This document shows positions 26,802-33,522 of a stretch of DNA of 33,522 nucleotides, piece after piece (positions within the stretch are counted from its first letter, which is position 1; each line of letters opens with the position of its first letter). This DNA is from Candidatus Nitrosocosmicus sp. (GTDB taxonomy: Archaea > Thermoproteota > Nitrososphaeria > Nitrososphaerales > Nitrososphaeraceae). Made by a program: the position numbers and the translations under genes. The DNA lies in NCBI GenBank assembly GCA_025934495.1, contig JAICXY010000030.1:1-33522 (forward strand), given 5' to 3'. The notes beneath the pieces were generated by a model that worked only from the letters and a program-made list of their open reading frames with translations, had not been told where the DNA came from and ran no database searches.

Positions 26802-27287
26802 ATGACAGATAGAGAAGATCTTCTTGATTACACTGACAAAGAAAATTCTCATATGGTCAGCACGGTTATTAAAGAAACACGTGATCTTTTGAAGAAATCG
26901 ATTGATGAATTAGAGAAAATTAGCCAACGATCTTTAGAATCCGGGGTCAGCAATTTGGCAAATATTTATATTAATAACGTCAGAACTATGATGGATTGGA
27001 TAATTAAATCGATTGATGAATTAGAGAAAATTAGCCAACGATCTTTAGAATCCGGGGTCAGCAATTTGGCAAATATTTATATTAATAACGTCAGAAATAC
27101 GGCTGATTGGATAATTGATATATATTCTTCGAATGGTGATAAATTTATGAAGAGTTATCTCAGGATGGGGAAACAATATATTAATGTTTATTCCGAACTA
27201 GCAAATTCGTTTTCAAAAAAAGTTATTGATTTTGCAACACGAACATATGAACCCCCGATTGAACAAGCCTGGGAAATTATTAAATAA
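26802..27287 (+). CDS. Helical protein with a fresh 37-residue tandem duplication
   Basis: 161 residues, predicted all-helical and amphipathic, with no signal peptide or membrane segment. Bases 26895-26985 recur exactly at 27006-27096, an offset of 111 bp, so residues KSIDELEKISQRSLESGVSN through NIYINNVR occur twice and the frame is kept. The duplicated unit ends DWII in both copies. Without it the protein would be about 124 residues. The C-terminus (SELANSFSKKVIDFATRTYE) and overall character recall phasin-like or coiled-coil scaffold proteins; no family is certain. It converges with the large protease-NTPase gene. Confidence 0.7.
   Translation: MTDREDLLDYTDKENSHMVSTVIKETRDLLKKSIDELEKISQRSLESGVSNLANIYINNVRTMMDWIIKSIDELEKISQRSLESGVSNLANIYINNVRNTADWIIDIYSSNGDKFMKSYLRMGKQYINVYSELANSFSKKVIDFATRTYEPPIEQAWEIIK
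26895..27116 (+). repeat. 111-bp tandem duplication inside the gene at 26802
   Basis: Units 26895-27005 and 27006-27116; the first 91 bases are identical, the rest is close (both include gattggataatt). Identity at the DNA level points to a very recent event. Confidence 0.92.
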
Positions 27288-27354
27288 ATGTAATTTGGTA
27301 TAACATTTAGGAAATTAATTTTTTATTTATCTTCAATCAATATTTTTCATGTCT

Positions 27355-30300
27355 TCAAAATTCTCTAATTTTTTTATTTATCTCTTGAACTATTTTTTCA
27401 TTATCCGCATCTATCTCGAATGATGCAAGAAGTAAATCATTTTTTAATGGGATAGTTATCCTTTTTACCTTTTCGTATACTGCATATGCGTATTCACCTC
27501 TACCTATCTTGGGAGCAAATTTCTTTCGCAATTTCCATCTAGTCCAGTGAATGTATATTGATTCGTCACTTTCTGATGCCGATATTAGAGGTGTTAATCC
27601 CTGACGTATGTATCTGGCTTGGACTTTACCAAAGGTATCACATACAGTAGCACTTCGTATCCCTTCAATTTTTGTAATTTCTTTACAAAGTTGGTATTTG
27701 ATCGAATCTATTTCTAAATTAAAGTTTTTAATGTCGGTTTGGAAGGACATATTCGTATTATTTTTAAATTCTAATACATTGGGTTTAAATAATGGGTCAA
27801 GAATCTCGGTTAGAATTGTATGAGATACAAAATTACTTTCACATGTTATAAAAAGTAATAATGGATCATTTCTATAATCTAACCGAATAGTTATCCTCTT
27901 TAATTTTTCATGTTTTTCAACACTGTAAATCATTTTACCTATTTTGTTTTCAAGATTTGTGCGATGTATTGAACCCTTCCACAATAATTGAAGCATCATA
28001 GTCTTCTCTTTTTGAGCCAAAAGTAATTTAACTCCTTTTCTATGGTAACTCGTTTTAAATTCGCAACTCACAGGATCAAATATTCCAACAAAACGAATTT
28101 CATCATTTGGATCACCTATGTGCAGTTCTAATATATTTTTACACCATTTGTCTATTTTCTCATCCAGAAATAATTTATCGTTTATAATAGCATTGTCTAA
28201 ACTTACATTTAACGTGTCTGCCATTAATTTATTTATACCTTTGGTAATAGGGTCATAAAGATCAGTGCCAAATAGGTTTACATCTAGAATTATAGAACCG
28301 GACATATTTACACCATTAAAAATAGCATTTGAAAAATCAGCTCCTGAAAGTAAAGTTCCAGAAAAATCAGTTGCATGTAATGTGGATCCAGATAAATCAG
28401 CTCCTGAAAGTATACTTCCAGAAAAATCAGTATTACTTACGTCGGCTACAGAGAGATTGGAATTAAAAAGCACTCCATCACGAATATTAGTATGAATAAG
28501 TTTTCCAAACATTAAGTTTGAACTAGAAAGATCTCCGCCATCAATCTGTGCATCAGACAAGTCTGCTCCAGTTAAATTAGCACCTTGAAGATTGACCTCG
28601 TATAATATCGCACCATTAAGTTTAGCATAAGATAGATCAGCATAAGATAGATCAGCATAAGATAGATCAACCTCAGAAAGATCTGCATGAGAAAAATTAG
28701 TTCGACTTAAATAACTAGAGTTAAAATCACATCCTGCTAGATTGGAATAAGAAAAGTCAATGCCCTGTAAATCTGCATTTGATAATTCTGCCAACTTAAA
28801 TTCTTTAAGATATTGTGGAATTAGATTACCAGAATATTTTATCATCTCTATAAAATTTTCCTTAGATCCATCCTGCGCCAATTCTTTCCATTCTTTTTTA
28901 TCTATTTCTAATTTACTAAGGACAAATAATGATATCCATCTATATAACCACAGATCTTTGAATTTCGTATTGGTTGCAATAGGGATATTTATTCTTTTAC
29001 CTACATCATGCTTTATGCTCGTAGAAATAGAAAATACGTTACTATTATGAATTGCTTTGGATGCAAAGTATTTTAGTTGCTCTAAAAAATTCTTTCTCTT
29101 ATCAATAACATGAATTTTTATGTTATTGTAAATAAAAGAATTCAATAAACTACACTCATCTTCGAGCATAAATTTCTCGAGATTAAGATCATGTGTTTTT
29201 AACAGATCTATTAATCCATCCAAATATTGAATAGTTATTTGGCTAATTTTGCCTAAGTTTAGTCTATGAATATTACCTTCAAGAATACTTTGTATAATAT
29301 ATTCAGCTACTAAATATTCATCAGGAATTTCTGATTTGTCCATTTTATTTGGTCTTTGATTTGATCCTGATTCCCTCTGTGAAAACTTATATTGCAAACC
29401 AAAAAAATCGTATAGTTTCTTTCTTTCATCAAATGTCAGCGTCTTGTCATCTATAATTTTCAGAATTGCTTTTTGTCGTAGCTTATCTCTTTTATTTATA
29501 TTATATTGTTTTCGTCTGGTTTCTATCATTATATTTGGATTTTGTGTATCAATAAAAATTCTATAAAAAGCCAGAAAAGCTTTCAACATATTACTACTAT
29601 ATTGTCGTGAAGGCATGAAATTAAATGGAGAATTAAAATAAAAATATTGAAGACTCCATGCTACACCAGGTTCTATTAATTCTTTGTCATAATATTTAGA
29701 TAAGAGTCTATCAATGTAATTTTCATTCATGCCGTATTTAATTAAAAATGCTTTGAACTTTTCAATATTAAATGACAGTAATCTGATATATTTGTTATAT
29801 TGAACAATATAATTAAATTTGCCTTCTTTCGTTGAGGTTGTTATAACTATTTTTATTTTGATACTTGTGCTCTCTTTTAAATTTCTTAAATTCTTAAATA
29901 ATTTGTTTTTTTCTTCGTCGCAATAATTCAAACCATCTAATATTAGTATAATTCTTTCTACAGGATCTCTTTTGCTTGATTGAATCTTGTCTACAACATA
30001 GTCTAGATTATCCTCTCTATATGCATTATTAAAACAATTTTCTAAAAAGCATATTATAGGGAACCATTTCAAGTCTTTAGCAGTATTATATATAGAAGAA
30101 TAATGGGAGGCTATCATTTTTGCCATTGTAGTTTTACCTACTTTATTTATTCCTCCAATCAATATGATCCATTGATCATCATCTTTGAGAAAGTCTTCTA
30201 ACAAGTTTTTTACATCTTTTATCTCATCATGTTTAATTTTGTAGATTTTATCATCCTTGAGATTCCAAGTATCTCCTTCTGCTATAACTGCATCATGAGG

Positions 30301-31017
30301 AATATAATAATTTAAGATAGGTTTATTATCGAATTTGTTTATATTATTCCTTAATTCCTTTACATAGTTTAGGTAATTTAACTTGTATTCTGATTTTATT
30401 ATATCTAGTATAATTTTATTAATAGGATTTGCAAAAGAAACAACATTGTTATTTTGGTTATTATGAGGATCTATCCAACGATCAGAAATTATTCCAATTA
30501 TTTTGTTATTCATTGAATTTATAATAGGTGCACCACTCATTCCTGGAATAATATCTGGTGAGTCTAATTGAATGCGCTCTTGAAATTTATCATTTAACTT
30601 TACTTTAACTTTTCCTCTAATTTCACCGCTAGCATGTAATCCTCCTTGTAAAGTATCATACATATTGAATCCAAAACTATTAAACGGATGGCCATTTTGG
30701 ATGTCTTCATCAAACTCTTTTGGGATTGTGAATTTACCTGTTGGAAATTTTATTCCTTTCTTAAGCCTTAAAAATGCAATATCTATATCAGGATAGCAGT
30801 AATCTTTTTCTACATGGACTGAAAGATTATCTTCAGAATCTGAAAAAGATACCAAAAGTGAGTTATAATATAGTTTATCTTTTGCTAAGATTACATGATG
30901 ACAAGTTAAAATTAGATCCTCTTCTACAATTAATCCCGATCCAATGATTTTGCAATTCTTATCTTTGATTGCAACAACGCATCTTTGGGGATCCAGGAGT
31001 TTATTTGGTTGGATCAT
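27355..31017 (-). CDS. Trypsin-like protease - STAND NTPase - pentapeptide repeat - DUF6659-like fusion
   Basis: 1220 residues, no signal peptide, cytoplasmic. Domains: trypsin/HtrA-like protease about 10-205 with the triad His41 (LTCHHVI), Asp79 (DIDIAFLRL) and Ser161 (PGMSGAP); STAND/NACHT-type NTPase from about 265, Walker A GINKVGKT (289-296), Walker B RIILILDG (355-362, Asp361), sensor strand KIVITTST; a helical stretch to about 740; pentapeptide repeats about 745-922 (A/S-D/N-L/F-x-x); then two copies of a domain resembling DUF6659 (about 953-1078 and 1103-1217), each with a R-x-G-I/x and a VKRITI-type strand. All catalytic residues are present. STAND proteases of this kind act as switches: a sensor domain triggers NTP-driven assembly that turns on the protease. 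A minus-strand TATA-like tatataat lies at 31051-31058. Divergent, 486 bp away, is a Trypco1-like gene. Confidence 0.88.
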   Translation of the reverse strand: MIQPNKLLDPQRCVVAIKDKNCKIIGSGLIVEEDLILTCHHVILAKDKLYYNSLLVSFSDSEDNLSVHVEKDYCYPDIDIAFLRLKKGIKFPTGKFTIPKEFDEDIQNGHPFNSFGFNMYDTLQGGLHASGEIRGKVKVKLNDKFQERIQLDSPDIIPGMSGAPIINSMNNKIIGIISDRWIDPHNNQNNNVVSFANPINKIILDIIKSEYKLNYLNYVKELRNNINKFDNKPILNYYIPHDAVIAEGDTWNLKDDKIYKIKHDEIKDVKNLLEDFLKDDDQWIILIGGINKVGKTTMAKMIASHYSSIYNTAKDLKWFPIICFLENCFNNAYREDNLDYVVDKIQSSKRDPVERIILILDGLNYCDEEKNKLFKNLRNLKESTSIKIKIVITTSTKEGKFNYIVQYNKYIRLLSFNIEKFKAFLIKYGMNENYIDRLLSKYYDKELIEPGVAWSLQYFYFNSPFNFMPSRQYSSNMLKAFLAFYRIFIDTQNPNIMIETRRKQYNINKRDKLRQKAILKIIDDKTLTFDERKKLYDFFGLQYKFSQRESGSNQRPNKMDKSEIPDEYLVAEYIIQSILEGNIHRLNLGKISQITIQYLDGLIDLLKTHDLNLEKFMLEDECSLLNSFIYNNIKIHVIDKRKNFLEQLKYFASKAIHNSNVFSISTSIKHDVGKRINIPIATNTKFKDLWLYRWISLFVLSKLEIDKKEWKELAQDGSKENFIEMIKYSGNLIPQYLKEFKLAELSNADLQGIDFSYSNLAGCDFNSSYLSRTNFSHADLSEVDLSYADLSYADLSYAKLNGAILYEVNLQGANLTGADLSDAQIDGGDLSSSNLMFGKLIHTNIRDGVLFNSNLSVADVSNTDFSGSILSGADLSGSTLHATDFSGTLLSGADFSNAIFNGVNMSGSIILDVNLFGTDLYDPITKGINKLMADTLNVSLDNAIINDKLFLDEKIDKWCKNILELHIGDPNDEIRFVGIFDPVSCEFKTSYHRKGVKLLLAQKEKTMMLQLLWKGSIHRTNLENKIGKMIYSVEKHEKLKRITIRLDYRNDPLLLFITCESNFVSHTILTEILDPLFKPNVLEFKNNTNMSFQTDIKNFNLEIDSIKYQLCKEITKIEGIRSATVCDTFGKVQARYIRQGLTPLISASESDESIYIHWTRWKLRKKFAPKIGRGEYAYAVYEKVKRITIPLKNDLLLASFEIDADNEKIVQEINKKIREF
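28334..28431 (-). repeat. 60-bp duplicated unit in the pentapeptide region
   Basis: Bases 28334-28371 recur at 28394-28431 with 3 differences, an offset of 60 bp (20 residues, one full turn of four pentapeptide rungs). It shows growth of the solenoid by duplication of whole turns. Confidence 0.85.
28624..28668 (-). repeat. Three perfect 15-bp tandem repeats in the pentapeptide region
   Basis: agcataagatagatc is repeated three times without any difference (28624-28638, 28639-28653, 28654-28668). Each unit is one pentapeptide (DLSYA in the protein, residues about 784-799). Perfect DNA identity shows recent expansion and a chance of slippage-driven length change. Confidence 0.95.
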
Positions 31018-31503
31018 TCAATTATCTACAATTAATTTTTATGATAACTGTATTATATATCCATCTTGTTTGCTAAAGTCTTTTCATATGTATTTTATAT
31101 TTAACTTTAGAATTAATAATTTAAAAAGAATTTAACAGTCTAAAAATTATAAAGAAAACTTTATCATGAGGTATTCAAATTATTATTCTTATCTTAACTT
31201 AAATATTTCGTAATTAAGTGTTCCAATTGATCTCAGATTTTTTAATCGATTACAAATGAGGAGTATTATTTAAAGTTATAGAAACATTCCAAGAGTAGAT
31301 CTATATTTTCCTTTGTATGATTGGTTCTTTAGGATTAATAAGAACTATATTAGTATTCACATTTACCTTTAATTAACAGTTGTATGCCTTTTTCTTAATA
31401 TTATCTAAATACTTCAGCTAAAAATAATATAGGAATATTTTTGGTCTTGTTTATAATACATTGGAAAAAAATTATTAAATAATTACTAATTTAAATAGTC
31501 AAA
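31018..31503. other. Divergent promoter region
   Basis: Holds the start regions of the protease-NTPase gene (minus; TATA-like box at 31051-31058) and of the 102-residue gene (plus). No gene or strong repeat seen in the middle. Confidence 0.4.
31051..31058 (-). promoter_or_regulatory. TATA-like box of the protease-NTPase gene
   Basis: On the minus strand gatatataat is centred about 38 bp upstream of the ATG at 31017, implying a leader of roughly 10-12 nt. AT-rich surroundings make it only moderately distinctive. Confidence 0.4.
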
Positions 31504-31812
31504 ATGATTTATAAAGAAGAAAATGAAGAAGTCCAGTTATCGTTTTTATCAAATTCTCATATAGAAAAAGGGCTTCAACAACTAGGAATAAAAGATGATT
31601 TAACAAAATTTGTTATAAGAATAGATGACTTAAAAAAATGGTTTAGCGGATATAAAATAGAATCTATCGAACTATATATAGAAGGCGTAGTCAAAGATGG
31701 CAATATTACAAAGTTATTTGTTTCATTTGAAGGAAAAGGAGGTTGTAAAATTACTTTAAAACCAGATCAAACTCACATAACAAATGTTGCTAATGAATCT
31801 AACTCTAATTAA
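31504..31812 (+). CDS. Small protein resembling Trypco1-type (trypsin-co-occurring) domains
   Basis: 102 residues: a charged helical front, then a beta-rich second half KIESIELYIEGVVKDGNITK, LFVSFEGKGGCKITLKP (about 54-88), and a polar Asn-rich tail. The pattern of a strand ending in an acidic/hydrophobic run, a turn, and a closing strand of the type F-x-V/I-x-L resembles the Trypco1 family, small proteins found beside trypsin-containing conflict systems. The neighbour is a trypsin-STAND protein, which supports this reading, but the sequence match is by eye and short. It might serve as the sensor, inhibitor or substrate of the large protein. The family call is tentative; the gene itself is likely. 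Confidence 0.55.
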   Translation: MIYKEENEEVQLSFLSNSHIEKGLQQLGIKDDLTKFVIRIDDLKKWFSGYKIESIELYIEGVVKDGNITKLFVSFEGKGGCKITLKPDQTHITNVANESNSN

Positions 31813-32305
31813 AGTATATTGCATTAATCAGTTCAATTTAGATATAAAAAATAGTGTTAGTTTTTGGCTTCAATTAAAGGATCGAATATTTTTATTGGAC
31901 CTAAGGTTATTGTAATTCAAAATTAAAGATAACATAATCTATCCATATAACCAAATCATAATTTTTGAAATTTGGGGTTACCCCTTCCATATATGATACA
32001 ACATTGTAGGGACTTGAATACATACCTTATACTCGGATTCATATATAAAAAATAATATCCATAATACAATAAATAATGTCTTTCTTGTCTTCTTTGGGAT
32101 TCAAGCAAATGAGTAAATAGTTTAAACCGAGTTGACTTGTTAAATATATATCATAGCCATAATATTTGATCTTATAGTCTCTACATATAAACACAATTAT
32201 TAACCTTTTATTTCAGTTTAATGTAATGTATCAATAAAATTCGATTGAATCTATCTAGTAATGCAATATATATAATTAATGATTTTGTCTTGATATTATC
32301 TATTA
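31813..32305. other. Intergenic region before the cyclase gene
   Basis: No gene seen. A TATA-like tatatataa at 32267-32275 lies about 35 bp upstream of the cyclase ATG and is a likely promoter element. Confidence 0.4.
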
Positions 32306-33376
32306 ATGGAGCATGAAGTAATTATTTATAATGGAATAAGTAAATCTTCAACAAAACAACACTTTGATCCTCCATTTACAGAAATTATGATAAATGATAC
32401 CATTAGATGGACTAACAGAGATACTGAATCACATAACATAGTTTCAGGCGAGGCTTCAACTGCAAAACCCGATTATATATTTTCGACAGGAGTAATAGAA
32501 CCTGGAAAAGATCTCACTTTTGAATTTAAACATTTCTTTACATATATCCCCTATTTTTGTGTTATACACCCTCAAGAACGAGGCATAATTACAATGACTC
32601 TAAAGGACAGTCATGATATGACTTTTAGAGAGACAAAAGAATATTTTCATAAGGTATTTGAGTTTAAAGATACCGATGGAATTCCTATCGGACCTAACGT
32701 TGGACCATACCTTGATCCAGCTATACTATCAGAAATTATTGAAACTGCTGATCCTGTTATGTATAGTCGAAAAGTTGCAATTGTGTTTTGGGATATTAGT
32801 CGATTTTCTTTATTATCAGAAAATCTTAAAATGGCTCCTCATTTAATAATGGGTTTTTTATCAGAATATTTTTCATTGGCCATAAAAATCATCCACAATC
32901 ACAATGGCATTGTTGATAAATTTATAGGAGGAGGAATAATGGCTTTCTTTGGCAAAAATTATGATGATGATGGTATTAAAGGTTCTATAGACGCAATAAA
33001 CGCTGCCATAGAGTTAAGAAAATCTTTTGATACTTTGAAATTAAGATGGATAAGCATATGGAAAACTCAAATCGAATATCCTACTATTATAGATCTTAAA
33101 TGTGGAATAAATACAGGGGACGTATTGATGGGTGAAATTACCACAGAAGGAAGAAAACAATTTTCATTATTTGGGTCTACTGTTAATTTGGCAAGCAGAT
33201 TAGAAGGAGAAGGTGACAATGACCAAATAATTATATCGCATTATACGTATGGTTTAATCAACAGTATTTTTGAAACAACAATAAAAAAAATAACTAATAA
33301 AATTAAGGCTTTTGAATACATTACGGAATACTATGAAATAACAAATAATAATTCAATAACGGCTCTGTTCACTTAG
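32306..33376 (+). CDS. Cupredoxin - class III nucleotide cyclase fusion
   Basis: 356 residues. N-terminal plastocyanin-like domain (about 1-98) with copper ligands His43 (SHNIV), Cys85 and His88 (YFCVIHPQ); the usual axial Met six residues after the Cys is Glu91. There is no signal peptide, so unlike most cupredoxins it is cytoplasmic. A class III adenylate/guanylate cyclase domain follows (about 152-345): AIVFWDISRFS with metal Asp163, KFIGGGIMAFFG with the substrate Lys205, CGINTGDVLMGE, and GSTVNLASRLE with Asn294 and Arg298. The second metal Asp, in the usual GDG, is Gly209 (GGG), so catalysis may be lost or altered. The last codons (ALFT and stop) come from an IS6-type element that starts at 33361. 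Confidence 0.85.
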   Translation: MEHEVIIYNGISKSSTKQHFDPPFTEIMINDTIRWTNRDTESHNIVSGEASTAKPDYIFSTGVIEPGKDLTFEFKHFFTYIPYFCVIHPQERGIITMTLKDSHDMTFRETKEYFHKVFEFKDTDGIPIGPNVGPYLDPAILSEIIETADPVMYSRKVAIVFWDISRFSLLSENLKMAPHLIMGFLSEYFSLAIKIIHNHNGIVDKFIGGGIMAFFGKNYDDDGIKGSIDAINAAIELRKSFDTLKLRWISIWKTQIEYPTIIDLKCGINTGDVLMGEITTEGRKQFSLFGSTVNLASRLEGEGDNDQIIISHYTYGLINSIFETTIKKITNKIKAFEYITEYYEITNNNSITALFT

Positions 33377-33522
33377 GACCTTTTTTCTTTATTGTGATAA
33401 TCTGCAAACAGTTTCAACCAGTTCGTTACATGTTTTAATTTACAATTCTTTCGTTTGCAAGGAAAGTAATCATCGAAACTTTCTATGGTTCTATCTTTTA
33501 TGTATTGTATAGTTCTTTCAAT
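33361..33522 (-). mobile_element. IS6-family element inserted at the end of the cyclase gene (partial)
   Basis: It begins with ggctctgttcacttagg, the family's terminal repeat, and carries on the minus strand the C-terminus of a transposase: IERTIQYIKDRT, SFDDYFPCKRKNCKLKHV, TNWLKLFADYHNKEKRS and a stop. This equals the end of the intact IS6 transposase at 3793-4419 with many substitutions, so it is a related but different copy. It runs off the window. The target duplication on this side would be tcaataac (33353-33360). Confidence 0.9.

Noticed and set aside
28265-28495. 76-residue plus-strand frame with a regular repeat
   Set aside because: The repeat pattern is the antisense image of the pentapeptide repeats.
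28624-28668. Short tandem repeats as a CRISPR array
   Set aside because: 15-bp units without spacers, inside a coding frame.

Overview
This is a strongly AT-rich archaeal window. The best fit is an ammonia-oxidising group I.1b Thaumarchaeon (Nitrososphaeria, Ca. Nitrosocosmicus-like). The evidence is an archaeal Ard1/RimI-type acetyltransferase, an archaeal HflX, a RadA-paralogue remnant, DUF6659-like domains (a family I know mainly from Thaumarchaeota), a cupredoxin domain and archaeal-type IS6 and IS5-like transposases. No rRNA, tRNA or ammonia-oxidation gene is present, so the placement is inference. The window is gene-poor and rich in decayed mobile elements: roughly half is intergenic or pseudogene sequence.

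Layout. 1-480: frameshifted IS481-type transposase. 1162-1701: secreted hypothetical protein. 2109-2253: small inverted-repeat (MITE-like) element. 2696-3610: DUF72 protein. 3742-4431: intact IS6-family element with a perfect 8-bp target duplication. 4571-5225: decayed coding sequence, part of it RadA-paralogue-like. 5427-6674: NnrS-like membrane protein. 7278-7502: small zinc-finger-like protein. 7753-8813: dead IS5-family element. 9010-9456: DUF488. 9810-9994: 185-bp MITE. 10068-10235: integrase remnant. 10651-11121: HxlR regulator with a visible palindromic operator and TATA box. 11310-11830: transposase remnant.

12051-16972 is the ordinary chromosomal part: a 46-aa membrane peptide, an Ard1/RimI acetyltransferase, then an HflX - zinc-ribbon protein - CorA operon, a frameshifted small gene, and Hsp20. 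17160-22718 is an eroded surface-polysaccharide cluster: transposase remnant, truncated polysaccharide deacetylase-like gene, FAD oxidoreductase of the UDP-galactopyranose mutase/HemY type, dead glycosyltransferase, NAD-dependent epimerase and SAM methyltransferase. 23242-23422 is a second MITE of the same family as the first.

23976-33376 is the most unusual part. It holds an unrecognised protein with a HEPN-like helical C-terminus, a RadA-paralogue pseudogene, a DUF72 fragment, a small protein with a fresh 37-residue internal duplication, and a 1220-aa protein that joins a trypsin-like protease, a STAND/NACHT-type NTPase, pentapeptide repeats and two DUF6659-like domains. Divergent from it is a 102-aa protein resembling trypsin-co-occurring (Trypco1-like) proteins. 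A cytoplasmic cupredoxin fused to a class III nucleotide cyclase follows. An IS6-family element has inserted at the very 3' end of the cyclase gene and runs off the window. The protease-NTPase plus its small neighbour is the best candidate for an undescribed conflict or signalling system.
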